The notes: generated by a model from the sequence alone, not told the origin. A stretch of DNA of 64,000 nt from Candidatus Ruthturnera sp. Tsphm01 (GCA_030142985.1 CP125320.1:253639-317638); one strand, 5' to 3'. Numbered from the stretch's first letter, positions 44,459 through 58,552 are shown. Made by a program: numbers and translations.

Positions 44459-45709
44459 ATCAACTAAAAACCCAACAATCTAGTAAAATAACACCCATCT
44501 AAAAACAACTTTAAAAATATCAAAAATGTCTTGGAAAAACACCCAACAAAACTCATTTGCAGATTCTCTTGTTGTAGATCACAAATCCCTATCAGAACTT
44601 GATGATGTACACAACATCATCAACTGGAACGAGATAGAACAAACACTTTCGAACTTGTATTCTTCTATTAGGGGTGCACCCAGTTATCCGCCACTGATAA
44701 TGTTTAAAATCCTAATCCTTCAAGCTTGGTACGGTCTAAGTGATGAGGCGCTAGAAAAGCAAATTGCCAGAGATTTAATGTTCAGACGTTTTATTGATTT
44801 GTCTTTGTCTGAAAATGTGCCTGATCATTCTAGCATTTGGCGTTTCAGGCAACTACTCAGCACCGAGAAATTACTAGCGCCTCTACTAGAGCAAATCAAT
44901 ACCCATCTTGAACAAAATTCAATCATTGTTTCCTTGGGTTCAATCAACATCATTGATGCCACCGTTATAGAAGCCAAACAATCACGCAAGCGTAAAGGCA
45001 AGGATGGCAACAACACTCAAGACAAAGAGGCAAAATACAATGTCAAAATAGCAGCCGATGGCAAACGTAAAACCACCTATGGTTTTAAGATGCACGCCAA
45101 TACCGATGAAGATGGTTTTGTTAAGAAAATGACTTACACTCCAGGTAATGTACACGACTCACAAGAGTTTGATAAATTATTAGAGGTAGAACGCACTAAC
45201 AGTAAAATAAAAACATGTGGACAAGTCTATGCTGATAGCGCTTATGCCAATAAAAACAATGATGAAAAACTAGGCAAAGAAAATAATAAAATATTGCACC
45301 GTGCCTACAGAAACAAGCCTTTAACCAAGCAACAGAAACAAGAGAATAAACAACGCTCATCCATTCGCTATATTGTTGAGCACACTTTTGGACTACTTAA
45401 GCTTCATCACGGATTAGCCAAGGCAAGATACCTTGGACTAGAAAGAAACAAAACCAGAGCGCAACTAATTGCCATGAGTCACAACCTTAAAACTGGAATG
45501 AACATTTTTAAACAGATGCGAGACTTGCAGGATTGTTGCGTCCAATGAGTAGCAAAAGGGTAAAAATAGAGAAATGTGGCGATGAAAACTCAGATAAGCA
45601 AGATGTTTTTTAGGTTTTTATAGAAAAATAGGGAAAATTTTGAAAATATTTTTGAAAAATTGTAAAAGTTGAAATTAGGATGTAAAATTATGAATTATTC
45701 AAAGGTCTC
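44444..45709 (+). mobile_element. IS5-like element, copy 3 (intact)
   Basis: 1266 bases, GAGACCTTTGCATAAATCAA to CAAAGGTCTC at 45709. Nearly identical to copy 1 at 17358-18623. It cuts the gene at 44165 on the left and ends 7 bases before the MFS transporter start on the right. No target duplication is evident. Confidence 0.93.
44526..45548 (+). CDS. IS5-family transposase
   Basis: 340 residues with the same DDE motifs as the copy at 17519-18541. One notable change: RYIVEHTFGLLKLHHGL, where Arg after the catalytic Glu is His. That position is in the conserved YREK-like region, so activity could be affected. Otherwise intact. Confidence 0.93.
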   Translation: MSWKNTQQNSFADSLVVDHKSLSELDDVHNIINWNEIEQTLSNLYSSIRGAPSYPPLIMFKILILQAWYGLSDEALEKQIARDLMFRRFIDLSLSENVPDHSSIWRFRQLLSTEKLLAPLLEQINTHLEQNSIIVSLGSINIIDATVIEAKQSRKRKGKDGNNTQDKEAKYNVKIAADGKRKTTYGFKMHANTDEDGFVKKMTYTPGNVHDSQEFDKLLEVERTNSKIKTCGQVYADSAYANKNNDEKLGKENNKILHRAYRNKPLTKQQKQENKQRSSIRYIVEHTFGLLKLHHGLAKARYLGLERNKTRAQLIAMSHNLKTGMNIFKQMRDLQDCCVQ

Positions 45710-45716
45710 TTTATAA

Positions 45717-47177
45717 ATGTTAAATATTTTCTTAACGCCTATTCGAGCGCTTAGGATGCGTTACATTCCTCTATTGCTGATTTATTTTTCTTACGGCAGT
45801 AGTATTTTTACTGCCATTGCTGAGAATTTTTGGGTGAAAGATACCTTAGAGATGTCAGCATCTGACTTGGCCGAGCTTGCAGTATGGCTGACGGTTCCAT
45901 GGACTATTAAGATGATTTTTGGGCAGATGGTCGATAGTGTTAAAATTTTTGGATCTAATCGAAGGTCTTATGTTTATATCGGCGCTATCTTAATTACATT
46001 AAGCTCTGTACTGATGATTGCTGTTGTTGGCGATTACTCTATTGTGCAGAATTTTTCTAAAAAGTTTATTTATGTGATTGCCAGTATCATTGCCATCGTA
46101 GGATTTGTTATACAAGATGTGGTTGCTGACACTATGACAACAGAGGTTGTTGATAAATCTCAAAGTAAGGATAAAATTAATCAAGAACTTGCCACTATTC
46201 AGGTTTTGGCAAGGCTTTCATTGGGTTTAGCCATATTTTTAACAGGTTGGGTTGGTGGTGAATTGGCAGATGTTTTTAGTGATAATCGTGAAGTGGTATT
46301 TATGATTGCATTGTTTGTGCCTTTGTTGTCAATCTTAGGTGTGAGCTTGGTTAAGTTGAATACAGTTGCCATTTCACCTGTGAATAAGCAAGTGTTATTT
46401 GGCGGTCTGATATTTGCTATTTTTATTGTACTAATGGGATACAATGATGTGCCTTACTCGCAAGAAATTGTCTTTATTGTTTCTCTTGTTGTAGTTCTGT
46501 ACTTGCTTCAAGGGTTAATTAATGATTTGGATACTGCCACCATTAGGCGTATTAAAATGGCAATGATTGTTATTTTTGTTTATCGAGCCATGCCATCAGT
46601 GGGTGTCAGCCTTAGTTGGTGGCAAATTGATGTACTTGGTTTTGATGAGTCTTTTTTTGCTAAATTGTCTGCTATTGGTGGCGGTATTGCACTTGCTGGT
46701 ATGTGGTTTTCTGCTAAATTTATCATTAAAAGAAACATTGCTGAAGTATTAATTTTTTTAACCATTGTAGGTACGTTGTTATCATTGCCTATTGTGGCAA
46801 TGTATTATGATGTGCATATTTGGCTAGGTATTGATGCACGCACTATAGCATTGGTTGATACAGCCATTGCCTCGCCTTTTAATTATATATCTCAAGTGTT
46901 GATGTTAACATTAGTGGCTATTCACGCCCCAGAAGGAAAAAAAGGAACTTGGTTTGCTTTGATGGCAAGTTTGATGAATATTGCGCTCGCCGCTGGTGGT
47001 TTGCTTACTAAATATTTAAACAATTTTTTTGTTGTTAGTAGAGAGGTTATTACAGATGGTGTTGTAACCAGTGTACAAAATTACACAGAGCTCGGTGGCT
47101 TGCTTTGGATTGTTATTGGTGTAGGGTTTGTGATACCCATTGCTGTTATATTAAAATTTAACCCAAATAAAGTGTGA
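45717..47177 (+). CDS. MFS transporter, BT1/folate-biopterin-like
   Basis: 486-residue membrane protein with about 12 hydrophobic segments. The start RMRYIPLLLIYFSYGSSIFT, the WTIKMIFGQMVDSVKIFGSN loop and RRSYVYIGAI resemble the BT1 (folate-biopterin) branch of the major facilitator superfamily; a general MFS call is safer. The substrate is unknown. The ATG is 7 bases after the IS5-like element, so the native promoter has been displaced and expression may depend on the IS. It overlaps lspA by 4 bases. Confidence 0.65.
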   Translation: MLNIFLTPIRALRMRYIPLLLIYFSYGSSIFTAIAENFWVKDTLEMSASDLAELAVWLTVPWTIKMIFGQMVDSVKIFGSNRRSYVYIGAILITLSSVLMIAVVGDYSIVQNFSKKFIYVIASIIAIVGFVIQDVVADTMTTEVVDKSQSKDKINQELATIQVLARLSLGLAIFLTGWVGGELADVFSDNREVVFMIALFVPLLSILGVSLVKLNTVAISPVNKQVLFGGLIFAIFIVLMGYNDVPYSQEIVFIVSLVVVLYLLQGLINDLDTATIRRIKMAMIVIFVYRAMPSVGVSLSWWQIDVLGFDESFFAKLSAIGGGIALAGMWFSAKFIIKRNIAEVLIFLTIVGTLLSLPIVAMYYDVHIWLGIDARTIALVDTAIASPFNYISQVLMLTLVAIHAPEGKKGTWFALMASLMNIALAAGGLLTKYLNNFFVVSREVITDGVVTSVQNYTELGGLLWIVIGVGFVIPIAVILKFNPNKV

Positions 47178-47632
47178 AAATAAAACATTATTTTTTATTA
47201 GTTGTGCTACTGGCTACTCTTGACCAGCTAACAAAACTACTAGCTTACGAATATTTAGGCATTGGAAATTCAATTATCATTAATAAATTTTTGTCGCTCA
47301 CTTTTGCTCATAATTACGGCGCAGCATTTAGTTTTTTGGCTGACAGTGGCGGTTGGCAGCGTTATTTTTTATCAAGTGTTTCTGCGATTGCCAGTATTGT
47401 TATTAGTATTTGGATGCTAAGAACAGCATTAAAGCATAAACTTAAACTTCTCAGTCTAGCACTTATTTTATCAGGCGCGATTGGCAATATGATTGACCGA
47501 ATTGTTAATGGGTTTGTTGTTGATTTTGTTGATTTTCATTACGCTGAATTTAACTATCCAATTTTTAATTTTGCTGATATTTTTATCAGTATTGGCGTGG
47601 TATTATTAATCATAGTGGATTGGAAAAAATGA
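47174..47632 (+). CDS. lspA: Lipoprotein signal peptidase (signal peptidase II)
   Basis: 152 residues, four membrane helices. The aspartyl protease motifs are GAIGNMIDRIVNGFVVDFVD and FNFADIFISIG, with the catalytic aspartates in MIDRI and FADIF; LTFAHNYGAAFSFL precedes them. It removes lipoprotein signal peptides after lipidation. Starts with GTG overlapping the end of the MFS gene, ends 4 bases inside thiO. Confidence 0.96.
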   Translation: MKIKHYFLLVVLLATLDQLTKLLAYEYLGIGNSIIINKFLSLTFAHNYGAAFSFLADSGGWQRYFLSSVSAIASIVISIWMLRTALKHKLKLLSLALILSGAIGNMIDRIVNGFVVDFVDFHYAEFNYPIFNFADIFISIGVVLLIIVDWKK

Positions 47633-48615
47633 GTGATTGTTTAGTGATTGGTGGCGGTGTTATTGGCATGATGAGTGCGAGAATATTGGTAATGGCAGGC
47701 GCTAGTGTTACCTTGCTAGACCAGCGTGAGTGTGGCAAAGAATCATCTTGGGCGGGTGGTGGTATTATTAGCCCGTTGTACCCTTGGCATTATGATGATT
47801 TGACCAATGAATTAAGTTTTGCCTCACAGGCAGTTTATGCAGATTTGTGTTTACAAATTTTTGAAGATACAGGTATTGACGCTCAATATCTAAAATCTGG
47901 CTTATTAATGTTGGATGAACATGATTCACCTTTGGCAGTGCAATGGATGAATAAATACAACACTAACTACCAATATCATGCTGATGGCGCGCTATTTAGC
48001 AATATCGCCCAGGTTCGAAATCCAAGATTATTACAGGCTTTAAAGGTCGATATTTTGAATAAAGGCGTGAATATCATTGAGCATGCTCAGGCAAATGATT
48101 TATTAATAAAAGACAACCAGGTGATTGGCGTAAAAACCAAAGATAAAGATTATTTTGCACAGGATGTTGTTGTTTGTTCTGGCGCATGGAGCTCAAAGTG
48201 GTTAAGACTTGCTGATGAGGTTTTTCCGATGAAAGGGCAAATGATTGTTCTAAAATCAACCAAGGGTGTGGTAGAGCATATTGTGCTAGATCAAGGCAGG
48301 TACATTATCCCAAGGGCAGACGGGAGAATACTAGTGGGCTCTACCATGGAAAATGTTGGTTTTGATAGTTGTACCGATATTGGCGTACAAAAATCACTCC
48401 ATGAATTTTCTCATCAAAGATTTCCAGCTTTACTTAATGCAAAAATTGAATACCATTGGTCTGGTTTTAGACCAGCAAGCGTTTCTGGTAAGGTTATACT
48501 AGGTAAGCATGAGCAATTTGAGCATTTATTTATAAATACTGGACACTTTCGTAATGGTTTGAATATGGCACCTGCTAGTGCGGATCGAATTAAACAGATG
48601 ATTATCAATGCATAA
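47629..48615 (+). CDS. thiO: Glycine oxidase ThiO-like FAD enzyme
   Basis: 328 residues. N-terminal FAD-binding VIGGGVIGMMSARILVMAGA, then CGKESSWAGGGIISPLYPW typical of ThiO, and a C-terminal GHFRNGLNMAPASADRI. ThiO oxidises glycine to the iminoglycine used for the thiazole of thiamine; DadA-like amino-acid oxidases are the main alternative. The ATG at 47629 overlaps the lspA stop; a TTG at 47620 is possible. No thiG or thiS gene is adjacent. Confidence 0.83.
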   Translation: MSDCLVIGGGVIGMMSARILVMAGASVTLLDQRECGKESSWAGGGIISPLYPWHYDDLTNELSFASQAVYADLCLQIFEDTGIDAQYLKSGLLMLDEHDSPLAVQWMNKYNTNYQYHADGALFSNIAQVRNPRLLQALKVDILNKGVNIIEHAQANDLLIKDNQVIGVKTKDKDYFAQDVVVCSGAWSSKWLRLADEVFPMKGQMIVLKSTKGVVEHIVLDQGRYIIPRADGRILVGSTMENVGFDSCTDIGVQKSLHEFSHQRFPALLNAKIEYHWSGFRPASVSGKVILGKHEQFEHLFINTGHFRNGLNMAPASADRIKQMIINA

Positions 48616-49159
48616 AATAATCGTTTTTTTATCTTTTTTTATTTATATTTTGACCGCTAATGCGCAGTTAATTAAGGTTTCAGCGCAAGGTAATATTCTT
48701 GAAAGCGAGTCTAAAAATCATCGGTGTGTGCTCGACCAGCAATCTAAGTTGGTATGGGAGGTTAAATTAAATGATAAAGGATTACAAAATACGGACAATA
48801 CTTACACTTGGTTTGATGGCAAATCAGGAACTGATAATGGTAACTATAGCCGTCATTGTCACTGGGGTAAAAACTGCAATACTCAAGCATTTATTAATGC
48901 ATTAAATACAACCAAATTATGTAAACAAAGCACTTGGCGCTTACCCAGCGAGTCAGAACTAAGAACTTTATTGATTTATGGCGATAATGATTTACTTATC
49001 AATCCATATTTTTTTCCAAATACCAAACGAAAATCTTACTGGAGCGCAGACGAGCAAGATGTTAATATTGCAATTGATGTGCCATTTTTCTATGGTGGTA
49101 GCAAAAGTTCTGACAAATCCTTTGATGCATATATTCGAGCAGTGAGCGATGCTTACTAG
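48608..49159 (+). CDS. Exported DUF1566 (Lcl-domain) protein
   Basis: 183 residues with a signal peptide (about 1-19). The Lcl/DUF1566 pattern is clear: LDQQSKLVWEVKLNDKG, WRLPSESELRTLLIYGD and SYWSADEQ. Two or more cysteine pairs (CHWGKNC) may form disulfides. DUF1566 domains occur in cell-surface and secreted proteins; no function is known for this one. It overlaps thiO by 8 bases and recJ by 11. Confidence 0.78.
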   Translation: MHKIIVFLSFFIYILTANAQLIKVSAQGNILESESKNHRCVLDQQSKLVWEVKLNDKGLQNTDNTYTWFDGKSGTDNGNYSRHCHWGKNCNTQAFINALNTTKLCKQSTWRLPSESELRTLLIYGDNDLLINPYFFPNTKRKSYWSADEQDVNIAIDVPFFYGGSKSSDKSFDAYIRAVSDAY

Positions 49160-50864
49160 AACAATAGACCAAAATTTATTTGATGTATATTCAGATGATA
49201 TTCCCACTTTTTTAAAGAAAATTTACGCCGCTCGTGGTATTAATGAGTCGCATTTGTCTTTGAGTCTTAACCATCTTTTAAAACCTAATTTTCTCCAACT
49301 AGATGTCGCACTTACTTTACTTGAACAAGTCTTAGTTAATCAAAAACGTATTTTAATTGTTGGCGATTTTGATTGTGACGGAGCAACTGCATCTGTTGTA
49401 GCAGTTAAGTCATTACGCATGATGGGAGCAAAATTTGTTGATTTCTTAGTGCCTAATCGTTTTGAGCATGGTTATGGCTTGAGTGAGGAAATTGTAAAAT
49501 TAGCCATTCAAGAAAAACAACCCGATTTGATTATTACGGTTGACAATGGCATTTCAAGTTTTGATGGGGTAAAACTGGCAAAATTATCAAATATTCAGGT
49601 GATTATCACTGATCATCATTTGCCTAGCGAAACTCTGCCTGAGGCAGATGCCATTATCAACCCCAACCTTAGAGGTTGTGAATTTTTAAGCAAAAATTTA
49701 GCAGGTGTTGGTGTGTGTTTTTACTTGTTTTCAGCTTTTAAAACTCATTTGGTTAAGTGTGATTATTTTACCAGTCATAAAATCACCCCGCCAGATTTGA
49801 GAAATGTGCTAGATTTAGTTGCACTTGGTACAGTGGCTGATGTGGTAAAACTTGACCAAAATAATAGAATTTTGATTGACCAAGGTATTAAGCGTATCCA
49901 GCAAAAAAAATGCGCCCCAGGTATTTTGGCACTACTGGAAATCGCAAATCGACCAAGTGCAACCTTACGCGCTAGTGATTTGGGTTTTTCTGTCGCACCT
50001 CGCTTAAATGCAGCAGGGCGTTTAAGTGATATTTCTCGTGGCATTAAATGCTTGTTAACTGAGGATATTAATGATGCTAGGCGCTACGCTCAAGAGTTAG
50101 AATCGTTCAATCAACAGCGTAAACAAGAGCAAGTTCGTATGCAAGACCAAGCACAAGCTATTGTTGATGCGCAAGAATTATCTAGTACACAAAAAGACAC
50201 AAGCAGTGATAGGTTTGCCATTAGTTTATTTGACCCCTCTTGGCATGAGGGTATTGTTGGTATTGTGGCTGGTAAACTTAAAGAGGATTATCATTGTCCA
50301 GTTGCGATATTTGCCCAGTCTGGTAGTGATTTAAAAGGCTCTATTCGCTCTATTCCCAGTGTACATATTAAAGATTTATTAGATTTAGTAGATAGGCAAA
50401 ACCCTGATTTAATTTTAAAATTTGGTGGTCATGCTATGGCAGCAGGGTTAAGCATCAAGCCTGAAAATTTCACTGATTTTAAGCAAGCTTTTGCAAACGC
50501 TATTCAAACCCATTTAGACAATCAAATACCCAAAGTTGAATTATTAACTGATGGCGAATTAGAGGCATTTGAATTGTCTTTAGACAACGCACAATTATTA
50601 GTGAATGCTGGGCCTTGGGGTCAAGGGTTTGACGAGCCAATTTTTTATGGTGAGTTTGACATTGTAGAGCAAAAAGTGGTTGGCGAAAAACACTTAAAAT
50701 GTCGCCTAAAACTTGCGAACAATAATACCGTGTATGACGCTATTGCATTTTTCCAAGCACCTATTAAGAATATGAAAGTGCAAATTGCCTACAAACTATC
50801 CATTAATGAATGGCGAGGTAATACTTCATTGCAACTCATGATTGAGCAAATTTTTAAGCTATGA
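49149..50864 (+). CDS. recJ: Single-strand DNA exonuclease RecJ
   Basis: 571 residues (E. coli 577). 5'-3' ssDNA exonuclease of the DHH family used in recombination and mismatch repair. Motifs: ILIVGDFDCDGATASVVAVK, VDNGISSFDG, VIITDHHLPSETLPEADAII (DHH), GTVADVVKL and the DHHA1 region FGGHAMAAGLSIKPENF. It is the last gene of the run beginning with the MFS transporter. Confidence 0.96.
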   Translation: MLTRTIDQNLFDVYSDDIPTFLKKIYAARGINESHLSLSLNHLLKPNFLQLDVALTLLEQVLVNQKRILIVGDFDCDGATASVVAVKSLRMMGAKFVDFLVPNRFEHGYGLSEEIVKLAIQEKQPDLIITVDNGISSFDGVKLAKLSNIQVIITDHHLPSETLPEADAIINPNLRGCEFLSKNLAGVGVCFYLFSAFKTHLVKCDYFTSHKITPPDLRNVLDLVALGTVADVVKLDQNNRILIDQGIKRIQQKKCAPGILALLEIANRPSATLRASDLGFSVAPRLNAAGRLSDISRGIKCLLTEDINDARRYAQELESFNQQRKQEQVRMQDQAQAIVDAQELSSTQKDTSSDRFAISLFDPSWHEGIVGIVAGKLKEDYHCPVAIFAQSGSDLKGSIRSIPSVHIKDLLDLVDRQNPDLILKFGGHAMAAGLSIKPENFTDFKQAFANAIQTHLDNQIPKVELLTDGELEAFELSLDNAQLLVNAGPWGQGFDEPIFYGEFDIVEQKVVGEKHLKCRLKLANNNTVYDAIAFFQAPIKNMKVQIAYKLSINEWRGNTSLQLMIEQIFKL

Positions 50865-50907
50865 AATATGTACTAAATTATTAAAATTACAAACGCCTTT
50901 AATAAAT

Positions 50908-50927
50908 ACTATTTATGTAAAGGTCTC
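50908..50927. repeat. Isolated right end of MITE/IS5-like repeat
   Basis: ACTATTTATGTAAAGGTCTC matches the right end of the MITE copies. No matching left end was found between it and recJ. Confidence 0.55.
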
Positions 50928-50978
50928 AATTAGGATTTTGATTTATTTATCATTTTTATTTTTTTAGATTGAAATTAG

Positions 50979-51131
50979 TGCAATAATATTAAATCTGCCT
51001 TAAGGGTAAGGTTGATATTATTTCTAGATAAATACGGCTATCTACCTGTAGAGCGGGACGAAATTTACAAGGATATTTTTAAGTAGGCTGAAAATTTTAA
51101 AAAACATCATTCAAGCGATTCAATAAAGTAA
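50979..51131 (+). pseudogene. Remnant of type I restriction enzyme C-terminus (HsdR/DUF3387-like)
   Basis: The frame reads NNIKSALRVRLILFLDKYGY then LPVERDEIYKDIFK, TAG, AENFKKH to TAA at 51129. The pattern (LR, then KYGYxP, then a QAENFKK-like end) resembles the C-terminus of type I restriction subunits (DUF3387). The TAG stands where CAG (Gln) is expected. There is no start, and no hsdM or hsdS nearby. It lies between the MITE end and thrS. Confidence 0.4.
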
Positions 51132-51163
51132 AATACTCTTCTTTTATTTTTATAATTTTTTTC

Positions 51164-53080
51164 ATGCCGATTATCACCCTGCCAGACGGAACCAAAAAAA
51201 CATTTGAGCAAGTGGTTAGTGTTGAGCAAGTGGCAAAGTCTATTGGTTCGGGCTTGGCTAAAGCTGCATTAGCTGGTGAGGTTGATGGTGAGTTGGTTGA
51301 TGCTTCGTTTTTAATCAAGACAGATGTTAATCTTGCGATTATTACGGCGAGTGATGTTCAAGGGCTTGAGGTTATTCGCCATTCTACAGCGCACTTATTG
51401 GCACAAGCCACGCAAATGCTTTATCCAAAAGCACAAGTGACAATTGGACCTGTGATTGATAACGGTTTTTATTATGATTTTGCGTATAAAAATGGTTTTT
51501 CAGAGGGTGATTTAGCCAAAATTGAAAAAAATATGCATAAACTGGTTAAGCAAAATCTTAAGATTGAAAGATTTGAGATGGGTCGTAATGAGGCGGTACA
51601 ATTTTTTAAAGATAAGGGTGAGCATTATAAGGCTGAAATCATTGAATCAATTCCTGCGAATCAAACACTATCTTTATACAAGCAAGGGGATTTTATTGAC
51701 CTTTGTCGTGGGCCACATGTACCTTCGACTGCTAAGTTAAAAGCCTTTAAATTAATGAAATTGGCAGGTGCTTACTGGCGTGGCAACTCTAATAATGAAA
51801 TGTTACAACGTGTGTATGGCACAGCTTGGGCGAGCAAGCAAGATTTAGAAACACATTTACACAGATTGGAAGAAGCCTCAAAGCGTGACCATCGTAAAAT
51901 TGGCAAAATTCAAGATTTGTTTCACATGCAAGAAGAAGCGCCAGGTATGGTATTTTGGCACGCTAAAGGCTGGACATTGTACCAATTGGTTGAGCAATAT
52001 ATGCGCGATATTTTCAAAGACAATGACTATCAAGAGGTACATACACCGCAATTAATTGATAAAAGCCTTTGGGAAAAATCAGGCCATTGGGATAAGTTTG
52101 GCGATGCCATGTTTACCACCAGTTCTGAAAATCGTGATTATGCAATAAAGCCTATGAATTGCCCTGCGCATATCCAAATTTATAACCAAGGTCTAAAATC
52201 TTATCGTGATTTGCCACTACGTTTGGCAGAGTTTGGCTCGTGTCATCGCAATGAGCCTTCAGGTACGTTGCACGGCATTATGCGTGTGCGTAATTTTGTA
52301 CAAGATGATGGTCATATTTTTTGTACACCTGAACAAATCCAAGATGAAGTTTCAACCTTTATTGATTTGACTTTTTCCGTGTATAAGTATTTTGGCTTTG
52401 ATAACGTTGATATCAAACTTTCAACTCGTCCAGAAAATCGTGTGGGTTCAGATGAAGTATGGGACAAGGCCGAGGCAGCGTTAGCAGAAGCACTTGATGC
52501 CAAAGGTATTAAATGGGAATTGCAAGAAGGCGAAGGTGCATTCTACGGGCCCAAAATTGAGTTTGTATTAAAAGATTGTCTAGAGCGACAGTGGCAGTGT
52601 GGTACTTTGCAAGTAGATTTTTCTATGCCAGAGCGTTTAGGTGCGCAATTTATTGATGAAGATAGCGTAAAGCAAACCCCTGTCATGCTGCACCGTGCAA
52701 TTGTAGGTTCACTAGAACGATTTGTGGGTATTTTGATTGAACATTATGAGGGCGCGTACCCTTGTTGGTTGGCACCTGTTCAGGCAGTTATTATTAATAT
52801 TTCTGAAAAACAGGCAGATTTTGTTGTTGATATGACTAAAAAGTTAAAAAAACAAGGACTTAGAGTCATTTCTGACTTGCGAAATGAGAAGATAGGCTTT
52901 AAAATACGCGAACATTCATTGCAACGTTATCCTTATATTTTAATCGTGGGTGATCGCGAGATGGAAAAAGGTCAGATTTCAGTGCGACAACGTGGCGGTG
53001 AAGATTTAGGTGTAATGAGTATTGAAGCGTTTGTAGAAAAGGTAAAACAGGGGACATTATTAAAAAAACAAATAAAGTAA
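51164..53080 (+). CDS. thrS: Threonine--tRNA ligase
   Basis: 638 residues (E. coli 642). The order is TGS domain ([20 protein letters not shown]), editing domain ([28 protein letters not shown]), class II core ([51 protein letters not shown]) and anticodon-binding domain. It is first in the thrS-infC-rpmI-rplT run. No RBS of normal strength is seen before the ATG. An E. coli-like translational operator was not confirmed. Confidence 0.97.
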   Translation: MPIITLPDGTKKTFEQVVSVEQVAKSIGSGLAKAALAGEVDGELVDASFLIKTDVNLAIITASDVQGLEVIRHSTAHLLAQATQMLYPKAQVTIGPVIDNGFYYDFAYKNGFSEGDLAKIEKNMHKLVKQNLKIERFEMGRNEAVQFFKDKGEHYKAEIIESIPANQTLSLYKQGDFIDLCRGPHVPSTAKLKAFKLMKLAGAYWRGNSNNEMLQRVYGTAWASKQDLETHLHRLEEASKRDHRKIGKIQDLFHMQEEAPGMVFWHAKGWTLYQLVEQYMRDIFKDNDYQEVHTPQLIDKSLWEKSGHWDKFGDAMFTTSSENRDYAIKPMNCPAHIQIYNQGLKSYRDLPLRLAEFGSCHRNEPSGTLHGIMRVRNFVQDDGHIFCTPEQIQDEVSTFIDLTFSVYKYFGFDNVDIKLSTRPENRVGSDEVWDKAEAALAEALDAKGIKWELQEGEGAFYGPKIEFVLKDCLERQWQCGTLQVDFSMPERLGAQFIDEDSVKQTPVMLHRAIVGSLERFVGILIEHYEGAYPCWLAPVQAVIINISEKQADFVVDMTKKLKKQGLRVISDLRNEKIGFKIREHSLQRYPYILIVGDREMEKGQISVRQRGGEDLGVMSIEAFVEKVKQGTLLKKQIK

Positions 53081-53589
53081 AAATTCGAATTAATGACGCC
53101 ATTAGAGTGGTAGAAGTTCGATTGATTGACGCTAAAGGCGAGCAACTTGGTATTGTTAATACCGATATAGCGAAGCAAAAAGCAATGCAGGCTGGATTAG
53201 ATTTGGTAGAGGTTTCCCCCAATGCCCAGCCACCTGTTTGCAAGATTATGGATTTTGGCAAGTTTCTTTATGAATTAAAGCAACAAAAGAAAGAAGCCAA
53301 AAAGAAACAAAAAAGAAACACAGTTAAAACCATTAAGTATCGCCCAGGCACTGAAGAGGGTGATTATCAGATTAAATTTAAGAATTTGGTGAAATTTTTA
53401 GACAATGGTGACAAGGTTAAAGTTAGTATTTGGTTCCGTGGTCGCGAAATGCAACACAAGGAACTGGGCATGGAAATGCTAGACAGAATTGAAAAGGACA
53501 CAGAAGAATTTGCTAATGTAGAACAAAAGGCAAAATTAGAGGGTCGTCAGCTAGGCATGATGCTGGCACCCAAATCAAAGAAAAAGTAA
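53059..53589 (+). CDS. infC: Translation initiation factor IF-3 (AUU start)
   Basis: About 176 residues. The conserved N-domain begins [20 protein letters not shown] and continues [20 protein letters not shown], with the C-domain [20 protein letters not shown]. No ATG, GTG or TTG aligns with the family N-terminus; an ATT at 53059, with AGGGGA just upstream at 53049-53054, does. An AUU start is typical of infC and underlies its autoregulation in E. coli. It overlaps the end of thrS by 22 bases. A GTG at 53107 would remove conserved residues. Confidence 0.9.
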   Translation: MKKTNKVKIRINDAIRVVEVRLIDAKGEQLGIVNTDIAKQKAMQAGLDLVEVSPNAQPPVCKIMDFGKFLYELKQQKKEAKKKQKRNTVKTIKYRPGTEEGDYQIKFKNLVKFLDNGDKVKVSIWFRGREMQHKELGMEMLDRIEKDTEEFANVEQKAKLEGRQLGMMLAPKSKKK

Positions 53590-53647
53590 GACTTAAAAAG
53601 TCTGAAAATATAAAAAAAGCCTGATAGGGCGATAAAAGGAGTAAATG

Positions 53648-53845
53648 ATGCCGAAGCTAAAGACCAATAGAGGCGCTGCAAAGCGCTTCAAAAAAACCGC
53701 CAGTGGTGGTTATAAATGTAAACACTCTCACCTACGTCACATCTTGACCAAGAAGAGTACTTCTAGAAAACGCAGTTTGCGCGCACCAGACACGGTTGAG
53801 AAAGCCGATGTACCAATGGTTCGTAAAATGTTACCGTATAGTTAA
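53648..53845 (+). CDS. rpmI: 50S ribosomal protein L35
   Basis: 65 residues, [38 protein letters not shown]. An in-frame ATG directly before (53645) is less likely: AAGGAG at 53636-53641 spaces best to 53648. It is followed by rplT 17 bases downstream. Confidence 0.97.
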   Translation: MPKLKTNRGAAKRFKKTASGGYKCKHSHLRHILTKKSTSRKRSLRAPDTVEKADVPMVRKMLPYS

Positions 53846-53862
53846 TTTAGGAGTATAAGAAA

Positions 53863-54222
53863 ATGGCAAGAGTATCAAGAGGCGTGCAAGCGCATGCAAA
53901 ACATAAGAAAATTTTAAAGAAAGCCAAGGGTTATTATGGCGCAAGATCTAAAGTATATCGCGTTGCCAAACAAGCGGTTATCAAAGCAGGGCAGTATGCG
54001 TATCGTGATCGTCGTCAAAGACGTCGCCAGTTTCGTAGGCTTTGGATTGTGCGTATCAATGCTGAAGCGCGTAATAATGGTTTAAGCTATTCAAGAATGA
54101 TTAATGGTATGAGTAAAGCAGGCATTGAAATTGATCGTAAGGTTTTATCAGACATTGCTATTTTTGATAAAGCGGCATTTGCAAAAATTGCAGATCAGGC
54201 AAAACATGCTTTGGTTGTATAA
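53863..54222 (+). CDS. rplT: 50S ribosomal protein L20
   Basis: 119 residues: [41 protein letters not shown]20 is an early 23S rRNA-binding assembly protein and translational repressor of rpmI-rplT in E. coli. Confidence 0.98.
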   Translation: MARVSRGVQAHAKHKKILKKAKGYYGARSKVYRVAKQAVIKAGQYAYRDRRQRRRQFRRLWIVRINAEARNNGLSYSRMINGMSKAGIEIDRKVLSDIAIFDKAAFAKIADQAKHALVV

Positions 54223-54244
54223 TAAATAACAATAGGAACTAGAT

Positions 54245-58108
<3,864 letters not shown>

Positions 58109-58109
<1 letters not shown>

Positions 58110-58396
58110 TGTCGATTACTAAAAAAGACATTGCTAACACATTGGCAAAAAGCATGGACATAACCCATGTTCAAGCATTGGCAATTACGCATGATTTTTT
58201 TGATCAAATCAAACAAACGCTAGCATCTGGAAAGCTGGTAAAACTAGCTGGATTTGGTAACTTTGTAATTAAAGAGAAATCTGCTAGACCGGGAAGAAAC
58301 CCTAAAACTGGTGAAGTGGTTGAAATTTCAGCTAGAAAAGTGGTGGTATTTAAATCAGGACCAAAGCTTAAATTAGCCACTCAAAAAGGCAAATAA
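58109..58396 (+). CDS. ihfA: Integration host factor alpha subunit
   Basis: 95 residues, HU/IHF fold. SITKKDIANTLAKSMDITHV and GFGNFVIKEKSARPGRNPKTGEVVEISARKVV (as two segments) are typical of IhfA. The position directly after pheT is conserved. It binds and bends specific DNA as a heterodimer with IhfB. Confidence 0.95.
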
Positions 58397-58404
58397 TCGA
58401 AAAA

Positions 58405-58527
58405 TTGCTAATGAACGACCGCATTTTGCACTAGGTGGAATACCACTAAGAGCAAAGGTGGCGTAATAAAATGACTGTAAACAGTCAAACCTCTATTTTA
58501 GAGTTGTACGAAAATGAGGGTATTACA
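58405..58527 (+). mobile_element. Right-end fragment of IS3 type A
   Basis: About 123 bases match the orfB 3' end and right terminus of the type A element: AATGAACGACCGCATTTTGC to GAGGGTATTACA (58527). Starts 9 bases after the ihfA stop. The rest of the IS is absent. Confidence 0.82.
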
Positions 58528-58531
58528 TATA

Positions 58532-58552
58532 GAGACCTTTGCATAAATCTGT
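58532..58552. repeat. Left end of IS5-like/MITE repeat
   Basis: GAGACCTTTGCATAAATCTG matches the left ends of IS5-like and MITE copies, then diverges. Only the end is present. Confidence 0.6.
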
